Shown piece after piece: positions 1 to 12,484 of a stretch of DNA of 64,000 nt (position 1 is its first letter; each line of letters begins with the position of its first letter). Origin of the DNA: an uncultured Bradyrhizobium sp. (GTDB lineage Bacteria > Pseudomonadota > Alphaproteobacteria > Rhizobiales > Xanthobacteraceae). The translations under genes and the position numbers were made by a program. Below the pieces are notes generated by a model. That model made no database searches, was not told where the DNA came from, and was given only the letters and a program-made list of their open reading frames with translations. The stretch spans positions 124,001-188,000 of the forward strand of contig NZ_CAKZJO010000051.1 of assembly GCF_936943645.1 (NCBI RefSeq), written 5' to 3'.

Positions 1-1733
<1,733 letters not shown>

Positions 1734-1737
1734 AGCC

Positions 1738-2364
1738 TCACACGTCGAAGAATACGGTCTCCTCGGGCCCCTGCAGATTGATCGTGAAGGAATACACGAC
1801 CTTGCCGGCACGCTCGCCGCGCTTGGCGATCAGGGTCGAGCGCCGGGACGGCTGCTCGATCAGGTTGAGCACGGGGTCGGCGGCGTTGGCCGCCTCTTCG
1901 TCCGAGAAATAGAGCCGGGTGTTGAGGCCGATGTTGATGCCGCGTGCGACGATCCAGACGTTGACGTGCGGCGCGCATGCGCGGCCCGCCTTGTCGGTGA
2001 TCGCGCCGGGCTTGATGGTCTCGAAGGTCACGAGACCGCTCTCGAAGTCGGAGCCGGCGCGGCCCCAGCCGCGAAACTCCTGCTCCAACGCGCCGGCCGA
2101 ACGATCGGCCGGATGATTGTAGCGGCCGCTGGCATTGGCCTGCCAGATCTCGAGCAGCACGTCGCGCAGCGGCGTACCGGTGCCGTCGAGCACCTTGCCC
2201 TCCAGCGTGATGCGCTCGCCCTCGGTATCCGGCGTCACCAGCACGTTGGAAAAATTCTTCTCGAAAATGTCGAAGCCGGCCATGGCGGGGATCAGTCCGA
2301 TATGGACGTAAGGCCCGGCCGTCTGCGAGGCGGTTTCCTTGAGATAGTTGAGCGGCTGCGGCAT
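1738..2364 (-). CDS. pcaG: Protocatechuate 3,4-dioxygenase alpha subunit
   Basis: The alpha subunit of the intradiol ring-cleaving dioxygenase that converts protocatechuate to 3-carboxy-cis,cis-muconate in the beta-ketoadipate pathway. The 208-residue protein shows the family fold with QTAGPYVHIGL near the N-terminus and the segment ALLEIWQANASGRYNHP-like motif in the middle (LLEIWQANASGRYNHP). It lacks the iron-ligand histidine pair seen in the beta subunit, as expected. The open frame extends upstream to 2502 inside pcaH, but ATG 2364 gives the normal N-terminus (MPQPLNYL). It follows pcaH after only 4 bases, so the two subunits are made from one transcript. Confidence 0.95.
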   Translation of the reverse strand: MPQPLNYLKETASQTAGPYVHIGLIPAMAGFDIFEKNFSNVLVTPDTEGERITLEGKVLDGTGTPLRDVLLEIWQANASGRYNHPADRSAGALEQEFRGWGRAGSDFESGLVTFETIKPGAITDKAGRACAPHVNVWIVARGINIGLNTRLYFSDEEAANAADPVLNLIEQPSRRSTLIAKRGERAGKVVYSFTINLQGPEETVFFDV

Positions 2365-2368
2365 GGAC

Positions 2369-4243
<1,875 letters not shown>

Positions 4244-4256
4244 CTAAAATCGCCCC

Positions 4257-5561
4257 ATGACAGTGACCGATATTGCAAGCCGGACCTACAATCACAGCTG
4301 GCGGCTGGATCCCATCATCCGCAGCCTGCTTGATACCGACTTCTACAAGCTATTGATGTTGCAAATGATTCGGGAGGACTACCCGGATCAGCAGGTGACG
4401 TTCTCGGTGATCAACCGCTCGCGCCATGTCCGGCTTGCCGAGATCATCGACGAGGGCGAGCTGCGGGCCCAGCTCGATCACGCCCGCACCATCCGCTTCA
4501 GCAAGAAAGAGCTGATCTGGCTTGCCGGTAATACGTTCTACGGCAAGACCCACATGTTCTCGGCGGACTTCATCCGTTGGCTGGCCGAATTCCGCCTTCC
4601 CGAATACGAGCTGCGCAAGGTCGAGGGCCAGTACGAATTGCATTTCCACGGACCGTGGACTCACACCTCGATGTGGGAGATCCCGGCGCTTGCAATCCTC
4701 AACGAGCTGCGCTCGCGCGCGGCGATCAAGGGCCGCGGCCGCTTCGAGCTCGACGTGCTCTACGCCCGCGCCAAGGCCAAGCTCTGGACCAAGGTGGAGC
4801 GGCTGCGCAAGCTGGAAAATCTGCGCCTGTCCGACTTCGGCACCCGCCGCCGGCACGGCTTCCTCTGGCAGCGCTGGTGCGTGGAGGCGGTGAAGGAGGG
4901 CCTCGGCTCGTCCTTCATCGGCACCTCCAACGTGCTGCTCGCAATGGACAACGATCTCGAAGCCATCGGCACCAATGCGCATGAGCTGCCGATGGTCGCG
5001 GCCGCGCTCGCCAAGGACGACGAGGAATTGCGCTGGGCGCCCTATCGCATTCTCGACCAGTGGCGCCAGACCTATGGCGGCAACCTTCTGATCGCACTGC
5101 CCGATGCCTTCGGCACCAAGGCCTTCCTGCGCGATGCGCCGGAATGGGTCGCCGACTGGACAGGCTTCCGGCCCGACAGCGCGCCGCCGATCCAGGCCGG
5201 CGAGGAGATCATCGCCTGGTGGGAGAAGAAGGGTCGCAATCCCAAGGACAAGCTGCTCGTCTTTTCCGACGCGATGGATGTCGGCTCGATCGAGGAGACC
5301 TATCATCACTTTGCCGGCCGGGTGCGGCTCTCCTTCGGCTGGGGCACCAACCTCACCAACGACTTCGTCGGCTGCACGCCGGACGGCTCGTTCAATCTCG
5401 ATCCGATTTCGCTGGTCTGCAAGGTGTCGTCGGTCGACGGCCATCCCGCCGTCAAGCTCTCCGACAATCCGGAGAAGGCGACCGGCATGCCCTCGGAGAT
5501 CGAGCGGTACCTGCGCGTGTTCGGCGACGCCGGCCGCGTGCGCAAGCCGGTGCTGGTCTAG
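4257..5561 (+). CDS. pncB: Nicotinate phosphoribosyltransferase
   Basis: This enzyme joins nicotinate and PRPP to give nicotinate mononucleotide in the NAD salvage pathway, coupled to ATP hydrolysis. The 434-residue length is normal. Recognisable segments are [15 protein letters not shown] at residues about 22-36, [10 protein letters not shown], and GTNAHELPM, whose His242 is the family's phosphorylated histidine; DPISLVCKV lies near the C-terminus. The gene stands alone: 79 bases separate it from the preceding LysR gene, and the following gene is unrelated. Cytoplasmic. No regulatory site was recognised upstream. Confidence 0.95.
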   Translation: MTVTDIASRTYNHSWRLDPIIRSLLDTDFYKLLMLQMIREDYPDQQVTFSVINRSRHVRLAEIIDEGELRAQLDHARTIRFSKKELIWLAGNTFYGKTHMFSADFIRWLAEFRLPEYELRKVEGQYELHFHGPWTHTSMWEIPALAILNELRSRAAIKGRGRFELDVLYARAKAKLWTKVERLRKLENLRLSDFGTRRRHGFLWQRWCVEAVKEGLGSSFIGTSNVLLAMDNDLEAIGTNAHELPMVAAALAKDDEELRWAPYRILDQWRQTYGGNLLIALPDAFGTKAFLRDAPEWVADWTGFRPDSAPPIQAGEEIIAWWEKKGRNPKDKLLVFSDAMDVGSIEETYHHFAGRVRLSFGWGTNLTNDFVGCTPDGSFNLDPISLVCKVSSVDGHPAVKLSDNPEKATGMPSEIERYLRVFGDAGRVRKPVLV

Positions 5562-5767
5562 CCGCGCACCCGGGTCTCTTCGTCGAGTAAGGTGCGTGCG
5601 GCAAACGTGACGCGCGGGTTCGCCCATTTCCCCGGCATTTGAAGCAATCTGCGCCCAATCGTTTCACGACGCTTTCACCCTGCGATGCGGTCCTGCATGC
5701 ATTTCAGCTGGAGTTAAGCAACCATCGCATCTACTTCGCGTTGCAGTCGCATCGCTCCGCTGGGGGC

Positions 5768-7099
5768 ATGGCGCGATTTGGGGAACGCAGGGTGTTTCGC
5801 AGAACAGCGACGTCGATGAAGGAACGCAGCTTCCTTCACGTCATCAAGCTCGTCTCGCCTTTCGTGATGGTCGTCGTGCTGCAGGCGACGGTCGCGGGAT
5901 TCAGTCTCGAGGTGATGTCTTCGGTCCGCGCCTATGTCGCGGGCGAGGCGATGTGGTCGCGCTCGCAGAAGAATGCCGTCTATTTCCTCAATCTCTATCT
6001 GCATTCGGGTGAGGCCAGCCAGTTCGTGCAATACCAGGCCTCGCTCGCCGTTCCCATCGGCGACGAGTTCGCGCGCTGGGCACTCGAGCGCGATCCGGTC
6101 GACGTCGAGGCGGCCCGCATCGGCTTTCTGCAAGGCGGCAATCATCCCGACGACGTTCCGGGACTGATCTGGCTGTTTCGATACTTCAACCGCGTCAGCT
6201 TCCTGCAGGAAGCGATCCGCGAGTGGGCCGCTACCGACCCCATGCTGCTGGAGCTGAGCATCTTCGGCGAGGTCATCCGCTCCGAGTGGGAGAACGGTCC
6301 TGTTCAGGACGCACGCCGCCTGCAAGTGCTGTCGTCACGGCTCTCCGAGCTCAACGCCCAGTTCACGGTCCATGCCAACCGGTTCTCGACCGTCCTCGGC
6401 GAGGGCTCCCGCGCCATCAAGCTGACGCTGACCGGCATCAACATCGTCACCGCCATCACGCTCGTTCTGCTCCTGGTCTGGCACACCAGACGATTGGTGC
6501 TGCAACGACAGGCGTTCGAAGACGCCCTGCATGCCGAGAAGGAACGCCTGGCCTTCCAGGCGTCGCACGACTGGCTGACCGGCCTGTCCAACCGCCGCGC
6601 GTTCGAGGCGCGACTGCAAAGCGAGCTGGACGTTGCCGCGGCAGGTTCGCTGAGCCTGATCCTGCTCGATCTCGATCAGTTCAAGAACGTCAACGACACC
6701 TGCGGGCACCTCGCTGGCGATCGCCTTCTCTGCCAGATCTCGCGCCTCCTGCAACAGGAACGGCGCCCGTACGACCTGGTGGCGCGCCTCGGCGGCGACG
6801 AATTCGGCCTGATCCTGCCGCAGTGCTCGCCCGCGAGCGCGGTCGATATCGCCGAACGGCTGCGGCGCGCGCTGGAGATGTTCACCTTCGCCTGGGACGA
6901 TCGCTGCTTTGCAGTGACCGCCAGCATCGGTGTCGCCTGCATCGCCGACCGCGACACCACGCTCGAGGACGCGATGCGGCGCGCGGATGCCGCCTGCTAT
7001 CGCGCCAAGGATAAGGGACGCAACCGTGTTCAGGTCGACGGCGGAAGGCCTGATGTCATCGTCGTTGCAACACGGCCGCGCGAAGCTGCACGGGCCTGA
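5768..7099 (+). CDS. Membrane-bound diguanylate cyclase (GGDEF)
   Basis: Makes cyclic di-GMP from two GTP. The 443-residue protein has a transmembrane helix near residues 25-45 (LVSPFVMVVVLQATVAGF), an extracytoplasmic helical region of about 190 residues with no recognised domain, a second membrane helix (INIVTAITLVLLLVW), and a C-terminal GGDEF domain. The active-site GGDEF is intact and an inhibitory-site RxxD (RPYD) sits five residues before it, so the enzyme is predicted to be active and feedback-inhibited. Start 5768 has GGGGG just upstream; ATG 5816 is an alternative, and the frame is open back to 5639. It converges on the TetR gene with a 15-base gap. Confidence 0.88.
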   Translation: MARFGERRVFRRTATSMKERSFLHVIKLVSPFVMVVVLQATVAGFSLEVMSSVRAYVAGEAMWSRSQKNAVYFLNLYLHSGEASQFVQYQASLAVPIGDEFARWALERDPVDVEAARIGFLQGGNHPDDVPGLIWLFRYFNRVSFLQEAIREWAATDPMLLELSIFGEVIRSEWENGPVQDARRLQVLSSRLSELNAQFTVHANRFSTVLGEGSRAIKLTLTGINIVTAITLVLLLVWHTRRLVLQRQAFEDALHAEKERLAFQASHDWLTGLSNRRAFEARLQSELDVAAAGSLSLILLDLDQFKNVNDTCGHLAGDRLLCQISRLLQQERRPYDLVARLGGDEFGLILPQCSPASAVDIAERLRRALEMFTFAWDDRCFAVTASIGVACIADRDTTLEDAMRRADAACYRAKDKGRNRVQVDGGRPDVIVVATRPREAARA

Positions 7100-7114
7100 G
7101 GTCGCCCGCACTGT

Positions 7115-7735
7115 TCACTGCAAAGGCAAAATCCCGAGACCCGCGAGATGGGTGTCGACGAACTGTTCGACCTGCTGACGCAGCATCTGCGGCGGCACGG
7201 CGACCATGCGCTCTTCAAGGCCGAGCGAAATGATGCCGTGCACGGCGGAAAACAGGGTGCGTGACAGCAGCGCGATCTTCACGTCGTCCGCATCCGGCAG
7301 CAGTCGCACCAGGGGCGGATGCATCAGCGCGAAAGCATCCATCACCATCTGCAGGATGTCGTCGGGATAGGGACGGTCGTCCTCCATGCGGTGCTCGAAC
7401 AGCGAGCGCAGCAGATTGGCGTGTTCGGCGAAGAATTCGAGGTAGGTCGCGGCGAGCCCGTAGAGCTGGCGCACCGGATCATCAGCCGGAACCCCGCGCA
7501 GCCGGGCTGTAAGGGCCTGCACCGTTTCCCGATTGACGGTCAGGATCACCCCGTCGAAGTCCCCGAACTCGTTATAGACGCTCCCGACGGAACAGCCGGC
7601 GGCCTCCGCAACGTCGCGAACCTTCAACGATCTCAATCCCTTAGCCGCGATGATGCCGCGCGCGATCTCCAGGATCTGGAGACGCCGCCGATTTTTTTTC
7701 TGGTCCCGCAGCGATTCTTCTTGAACATTGTTCAT
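7115..7735 (-). CDS. TetR-family repressor
   Basis: A 206-residue TetR-type regulator. The N-terminal HTH is clear: LEIARGIIAAKGLRSLKVRD, then VAEAAGCSVGSVYNEFGD (residues about 22-60). The rest is the helical ligand-binding domain ending in MLRQQVEQFVDTHLAGLG. ATG 7735 and ATG 7750 are both possible. One palindromic operator candidate ends at 7734, overlapping the 7735 start codon and falling inside the coding region if 7750 is used. A second identical palindrome lies upstream. This strongly suggests autorepression and shared control of the divergent small gene at 7787. The ligand is unknown. Confidence 0.88.
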   Translation of the reverse strand: MNNVQEESLRDQKKNRRRLQILEIARGIIAAKGLRSLKVRDVAEAAGCSVGSVYNEFGDFDGVILTVNRETVQALTARLRGVPADDPVRQLYGLAATYLEFFAEHANLLRSLFEHRMEDDRPYPDDILQMVMDAFALMHPPLVRLLPDADDVKIALLSRTLFSAVHGIISLGLEERMVAVPPQMLRQQVEQFVDTHLAGLGILPLQ

Positions 7736-7764
7736 TTTCAAGCTACTCATGTGAACATTGTTCA
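7722..7764. promoter_or_regulatory. Two identical 13-base palindromes, probable TetR operators
   Basis: The sequence TGAACATTGTTCA (arms TGAACA/TGTTCA around a central T) occurs twice, at 7722-7734 and 7752-7764, with centres 30 bases apart, close to three helical turns. They cover the start of the TetR gene and the promoter region of the divergent gene at 7787. Two perfect copies at this spacing are very unlikely by chance. Binding by the adjacent TetR protein is inferred. Confidence 0.8.
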
Positions 7765-7786
7765 AATTAACCTGGAGACGACCAAA

Positions 7787-8053
7787 ATGCAAACCCTCGC
7801 TGTTGATATCGCCACCACCTTCATCGACGACGCCGCCGCCCTCGTGACCGGATTTGGCAAGGCCCTGCTGCGGATCGCCATGGCGCCGATCAATCGTATC
7901 GCCAATGCCTGCGACGTCGCCGGCGTGCTCGCCGAACGGCGCGCGACCTTCCGGATGTGGCGGGCGAGCCGCGATCGTGCACGCCTCGAAGGCCGCAGGT
8001 TCAGCGTTCTCGGCCGCTTCTCGCCCTTTCGCCATCTCTCCCATCTGACCTGA
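7787..8053 (+). CDS. Small protein of unknown function, divergent from TetR
   Basis: An 88-residue protein I do not recognise. The start is supported by GGAG at 7774-7777, nine bases before ATG 7787. The N-terminal half is a hydrophobic, helix-forming stretch (TFIDDAAALVTGFGKALLRIA), and the C-terminal half is strongly basic (RRATFRMWRASRDRARLEGRR). It has no cysteines forming a metal site beyond a single Cys and no signal peptide. The gene begins 23 bases after a palindromic operator shared with the divergent TetR gene, so it is probably the repressor's target. The frame extends upstream through the TetR gene, but that part is a shadow. Confidence 0.65.
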   Translation: MQTLAVDIATTFIDDAAALVTGFGKALLRIAMAPINRIANACDVAGVLAERRATFRMWRASRDRARLEGRRFSVLGRFSPFRHLSHLT

Positions 8054-8402
8054 GCTGAGTGTGGCCGTGCCCCTCAGATGCGGCCCGAATCCCGGATCCG
8101 GTTGCAACGAAGGACTCACCATGTCCGGACATTCGAGGTCGAACCCGCTGGCCTCCGCAAGGTGGTTCAGGTTTCCTCATCGTCCGGGCCATATCCGGAT
8201 TAAGCGCGGCTGACGCGGCCGCGATCAGATATTTGCGAACCTAACGAGACCAGTTGGAGACCAACAGGATCGGAGGAACCCAGGGGACGGAGCAGGCCGG
8301 CAACATCTTCGCCGTGCAATCGTTCTCCCCATGCGCTTCCGGTCGTGAGGTTTCACAGACAACGTAACAACCTCAGGCTGCCTTTCCAAAACAGGACTAG
8401 TC
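8054..8402. other. Intergenic region upstream of the acyltransferase/ligase gene
   Basis: About 349 bases with no supportable gene. It contains a perfect 12-base palindrome, ATGTCCGGACAT, at 8121-8132 of unknown role. The promoter of the gene at 8403 presumably lies in the right half. No terminator hairpin followed by a T-run was seen. Confidence 0.5.
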
Positions 8403-11400
8403 ATGATCAGGGAATTGATGTCGTCACGCCGCTTTGCGCCACTGTTCTGGGCGCAATTCTTCTCGGCGCTCAATGACAACGTGCTCAAGAACGCGCTCGT
8501 CATCATCCTGCTTTACAGCGCCGCGACCGGCCACGGCGATGCGCTGGTCACGGTGGCAGGCGCCGTCTTCATCTTCCCCTATTTCATCCTGTCCGGGCTC
8601 GGCGGCCAACTCGCCGACAAATACGTCAAATCCGTCGTTGCAAGGCGGCTCAAATTCGCCGAGATCTTCGCCGCGGGCTTTGCCGCAGCCGGCTTCTTCC
8701 TGCACTCGGTGCCGCTGCTGTTCGCAGCGCTCGCGCTGTTCGGCGTCATCGCCGCCCTGTTCGGCCCCGTGAAATACGCCATGCTTCCGGACCAGCTCGA
8801 GCTCGGCGAGCTCGCGACCGGCAACGCGCTGGTGGAAGGCGCGACCTTCATGGCCATCCTGCTCGGCACCGTCGCCGGCGGCCAGTTCGTGGCCGGCTCC
8901 GCGCATATGGGCTGGGTTGCATCCGCGGTGGTCGTGCTGGCCCTGCTGTCCTGGGCCTTTGCTTCGCGCATTCCGCAGACGACACCGTCGGCGCCCGACC
9001 TGCCCGTCGATGCCAATCCCTGGACCTCGACGGTCAGCCTTCTCAAGACCCTGCACGCCGACCACCGCCTGTGGGACGGCACCGTGATCGTGTCCTGGTT
9101 CTGGCTGGTCGGCGCCATCGTGCTGTCGCTGCTGCCGGCGCTGGTCAAGGAGGTCGTCGGCGGCACCGAGGGCGTGGTGACGCTGTGCCTTGCGGTCTTC
9201 GCGATCGGCATCGCGATCGGCTCGCTGTTCGCCGCGAGCCTCAGCCACGTTCGCCCCAACCTTGCGCTGGTGCCGATCGGCGCCATCATCATGGGCTTTG
9301 CCGGCCTCGATCTCGCCTGGGCCATCGCCGTGACCGCCAAGGGCCAGGACATCGCCGCGCTCGACTTCGCGACATCGTTCGCGGGCTTGCGCATGCTGGT
9401 CGACTTCGTCGCCTTCGCATTCGGCGGCGGCCTGTTCGTCGTTCCGTCCTTCGCCGCCGTGCAAGCCTGGTCGGCGCCGAACGAGCGCGCCCGCATCATC
9501 GCGGCCGGCAACGTGCTGCAGGCCGCCTTCATGGTGGTCGGCTCGCTGTTCGTCGCGCTGCTGCAGGCCGGCGGAGTTCATGTCGGCTGGATCTTCTTCG
9601 GCCTCGGCGTCGCCAGCTTCGGCGCGGTGTGGTTCGTGCTGACCAAGTGGGGCAAGGAAGGCGTGCGCGATTTCGGCGGCCTCCTGTTCCGCGCGCTGTT
9701 CCGCACCGAGGTCCGTGGCCTCGAAAACCTGCCGCCTCCGGGCACGCGCATGCTGATCGCGCCAAACCATGTCAGCCTGATCGACGGCCCGCTGCTGCAC
9801 GCCGTGCTGCCGATCGACGCGAGCTTCGCGGTCGATACCGGCATCGCCAAGGCCTGGTGGGCCAAGCCGTTCCTGCGTGTCGTCAAGCACTACACCATGG
9901 ACCCGACCAAGCCGCTGGCCGCGCGCGACCTGATCAAGCTGGTCGCCGCCGGCGAGCCTGTCGTGATCTTCCCGGAGGGACGCATCACCGTCTCCGGTTC
10001 GCTGATGAAGGTCTATGACGGCACCGCGATGATCGCGGACAAGGCCGACGCCGTGGTCGTGCCCGTGCGCATCGAAGGCGCGCAGCGTTCGCATCTCAGC
10101 TACCTCAACTCCAGCCAGATCAAGCGCTCGTGGTTTCCGCGGGTGACGGTCACCATCCTGCCGCCTGTGAAGCTGCCGGTCGATGCCGCGCTGAAGGGCA
10201 AGGCACGCCGCAATGCCGCAGGCGCTGCGCTCCAGGACGTGATGATCGACGCCCTGGTGAAGAACGCCATGCTCGATCACTCGCTGTTCGAAGCGCTCGG
10301 GCACGCCTATCGCGACCGCGACACCGGCAAGGTCATCATCGAGGACGCGCTCGGCACCAAGCTGACCTATCGCAAGCTGATCCTCGGCGCGCAGGTTCTC
10401 AGCCGCAAGCTCGAGATCGGCACCGACGTCGGCGAGAATGTCGGCGTGCTGCTGCCGAACTCCGCGGGCGTCGCCGTCGTCTTCATGGCGCTGCAGAACA
10501 TCGGCCGGGTGCCGGCGATGCTCAACTTCTCGGCCGGCCCGGTCAACGTCCTCGCCGCCATGAAGGCCGCGCAGGTCAAGACCGTGCTGACATCGAAGGC
10601 CTTCATCGAGAAGGGCAAGCTCGACAAGCTGATGGCCGCGATCTCCACGGAGGCGCGCGTCGTCTACCTCGAAGACGTCCGCGCCTCGATCGGCGTGGCC
10701 GACAAGATCAAGGGCCTGCTCGCCGGCACGACGCCGCGCGTCATTCGCCAGGCGAGCGATCCGGCCGTGGTGCTGTTCACCTCGGGTTCGGAAGGTACGC
10801 CCAAGGGCGTGGCGCTGTCCCATCGCAACATCCTCGCCAACGCGGCGCAGGCGCTGGCGCGGGTCGATGCCAATGCCAATGACAAGGTGTTCAACGTGCT
10901 GCCGGTGTTCCACTCGTTCGGACTGACCGGTGGCATGATGATGCCGATGCTGGCGGGCATCCCGATCTACATGTACCCCTCGCCGCTGCATTACCGGATC
11001 GTGCCCGAGCTGATCTACCAGACCGGCGCCACGATCCTGTTCGGTACCGATACGTTCCTCACCGGTTACGCCCGCTCGGCGCATGCCTACGACTTCCGCA
11101 CCCTGCGGCTCGTGATTGCCGGCGCCGAGGCGGTCAAGGACCGCACGCGGCAGGTGTTCATGGAGCGCTACGGCATCCGCATCCTCGAAGGTTATGGCGT
11201 GACCGAGACGGCACCGGTGCTGGCGATGAACACGCCGATGGCCAACCGCCCCGGCACCGTCGGCCGCCTCTCGCCGCTGATGGAAAGCCGCCTCGATCCG
11301 GTTCCCGGCATCGAGGAAGGCGGGCGTCTCTCCGTGCGCGGCCCGAACGTGATGCTCGGTTACCTCAGGGCCGAAAATCCTGGTGTGCTCGAAAAGCTCC

Positions 11401-11807
11401 CCGAGGGCTGGCACGACACCGGCGACATCGTGGCGATCGACGCCGCCGGCTTCATCACGATCAAGGGTCGCGCCAAGCGCTTTGCCAAGATCGCGGGCGA
11501 AATGGTCTCGCTGTCGGCGGTCGAGGCCATCGCGACGGCGCTGTGGCCGCAGGCCGGCTCGGTCGCCGTGTCGATCCCCGACCAGCGCAAGGGCGAGCGC
11601 ATCGTGCTGCTGACGACGGAGAAGACCGCCGAGCGCAGCGCGATGCAGGCCCAGGCCAAGGTGGTCGGCGCAAGCGAGCTCACCGTTCCCGCGGCGATCA
11701 TGGTGATCGACAAGGTGCCGCTGCTCGGCACCGGCAAGACCGACTATGTCACGGCAACGACGATGGCCCGCGAGCAGGCTTCCGCGCCGGAGCGCGAGGT
11801 GGCGTAA
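8403..11807 (+). CDS. aas: Fused LplT-like transporter / PlsC acyltransferase / acyl-ACP ligase (Aas type)
   Basis: A 1134-residue inner-membrane protein for lysophospholipid uptake and re-acylation. Residues about 1-420 are an MFS-type transporter like LplT (FAPLFWAQFFSALNDNVLKN at the N-terminus). Residues about 430-610 are a PlsC acyltransferase with the H(X)4D motif at His456-Asp461 and a FPEGR motif. Residues about 640-1130 are an AMP-forming acyl ligase with FTSGSEGTPKG near residue 792 and YGVTETAP. In E. coli the transporter (LplT) and the acyltransferase-ligase (Aas) are separate proteins; here all three are one chain, a form known in other bacteria. The following hydrolase gene starts 5 bases later. 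Confidence 0.9.
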   Translation: MIRELMSSRRFAPLFWAQFFSALNDNVLKNALVIILLYSAATGHGDALVTVAGAVFIFPYFILSGLGGQLADKYVKSVVARRLKFAEIFAAGFAAAGFFLHSVPLLFAALALFGVIAALFGPVKYAMLPDQLELGELATGNALVEGATFMAILLGTVAGGQFVAGSAHMGWVASAVVVLALLSWAFASRIPQTTPSAPDLPVDANPWTSTVSLLKTLHADHRLWDGTVIVSWFWLVGAIVLSLLPALVKEVVGGTEGVVTLCLAVFAIGIAIGSLFAASLSHVRPNLALVPIGAIIMGFAGLDLAWAIAVTAKGQDIAALDFATSFAGLRMLVDFVAFAFGGGLFVVPSFAAVQAWSAPNERARIIAAGNVLQAAFMVVGSLFVALLQAGGVHVGWIFFGLGVASFGAVWFVLTKWGKEGVRDFGGLLFRALFRTEVRGLENLPPPGTRMLIAPNHVSLIDGPLLHAVLPIDASFAVDTGIAKAWWAKPFLRVVKHYTMDPTKPLAARDLIKLVAAGEPVVIFPEGRITVSGSLMKVYDGTAMIADKADAVVVPVRIEGAQRSHLSYLNSSQIKRSWFPRVTVTILPPVKLPVDAALKGKARRNAAGAALQDVMIDALVKNAMLDHSLFEALGHAYRDRDTGKVIIEDALGTKLTYRKLILGAQVLSRKLEIGTDVGENVGVLLPNSAGVAVVFMALQNIGRVPAMLNFSAGPVNVLAAMKAAQVKTVLTSKAFIEKGKLDKLMAAISTEARVVYLEDVRASIGVADKIKGLLAGTTPRVIRQASDPAVVLFTSGSEGTPKGVALSHRNILANAAQALARVDANANDKVFNVLPVFHSFGLTGGMMMPMLAGIPIYMYPSPLHYRIVPELIYQTGATILFGTDTFLTGYARSAHAYDFRTLRLVIAGAEAVKDRTRQVFMERYGIRILEGYGVTETAPVLAMNTPMANRPGTVGRLSPLMESRLDPVPGIEEGGRLSVRGPNVMLGYLRAENPGVLEKLPEGWHDTGDIVAIDAAGFITIKGRAKRFAKIAGEMVSLSAVEAIATALWPQAGSVAVSIPDQRKGERIVLLTTEKTAERSAMQAQAKVVGASELTVPAAIMVIDKVPLLGTGKTDYVTATTMAREQASAPEREVA

Positions 11808-11812
11808 GACGA

Positions 11813-12481
11813 ATGCACGAGGTGCCTCGATCAGGCGACGCGCGATGCCCGGGAGTGGTTCTGCTTCACGGCATCGCGCGAACCTCGGCATCCCTGACGA
11901 AGTTGGAACGCGCGCTCCGGGCCAGCGGGTTCAAGACACTCAACATCGACTATCCCAGCCGCAAAAAGCCGATCGCAGCGCTCGCGGGCGACATTCACGA
12001 AGCCGTTGACGGCTTTGCCCAACGTGACGCGCCGCTGCACTTCGTTGCGCATTCGATGGGCGGCCTCGTGGCGCGCGCCTATATCGCGAAATACAGACCG
12101 GACCGGCTTGCCGGCGTCGTGATGCTGGGCACGCCGAACAACGGCAGCGAAGTCGCCGATCTCCTGAGCGGATCCCGTGTCTACCGCGCCTTCTATGGGC
12201 CCGCAGGGCTCGAGCTCACGACGGGCTCTCGGTCCGACTCGCTGCCCGCCGTGGACTATCCCGTCGGCGTGATCGCGGGAAGCCGCTTCATCGACCCCGT
12301 CGCCGGCCTGCTGGTTCTGCCGAAGCCGAATGACGGACGTGTCTCGGTGCAAAGCGCGATGCTTTCAGGCATGGCCGACCATATCGTCGTGAAGGTGTCC
12401 CATACCGGGCTGCCGCGTCATGCCACCGTGATCGACCAGACCATCGCCTTCCTGCACGACGGCCGCTTCAAGCCCGGGTAG
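11813..12481 (+). CDS. Lipase/esterase-like alpha/beta hydrolase
   Basis: A 222-residue alpha/beta hydrolase. VVLLHGIARTSAS near the N-terminus forms the oxyanion-hole strand, and the nucleophile elbow is FVAHSMGGLVAR, followed by MLGTPNNGSEVADLL, a pattern typical of triacylglycerol-lipase/acyltransferase-like hydrolases. Histidine candidates for the triad lie near the C-terminus (VKVSHTGLPRHATV). There is no signal peptide. It begins 5 bases after the Aas-type fusion gene and so is probably co-transcribed with it, which suggests a role in membrane lipid or fatty-acid turnover. The substrate is not deducible. Confidence 0.8.
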   Translation: MHEVPRSGDARCPGVVLLHGIARTSASLTKLERALRASGFKTLNIDYPSRKKPIAALAGDIHEAVDGFAQRDAPLHFVAHSMGGLVARAYIAKYRPDRLAGVVMLGTPNNGSEVADLLSGSRVYRAFYGPAGLELTTGSRSDSLPAVDYPVGVIAGSRFIDPVAGLLVLPKPNDGRVSVQSAMLSGMADHIVVKVSHTGLPRHATVIDQTIAFLHDGRFKPG

Positions 12482-12484
12482 CCG

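Noticed and set aside
8424..11891. Long open frame of 1155 codons on the minus strand opposite the Aas-type gene
   Set aside because: Its product is histidine/aspartate/arginine-rich low-complexity sequence typical of the antisense of high-GC coding DNA; the plus-strand gene has clear domains.
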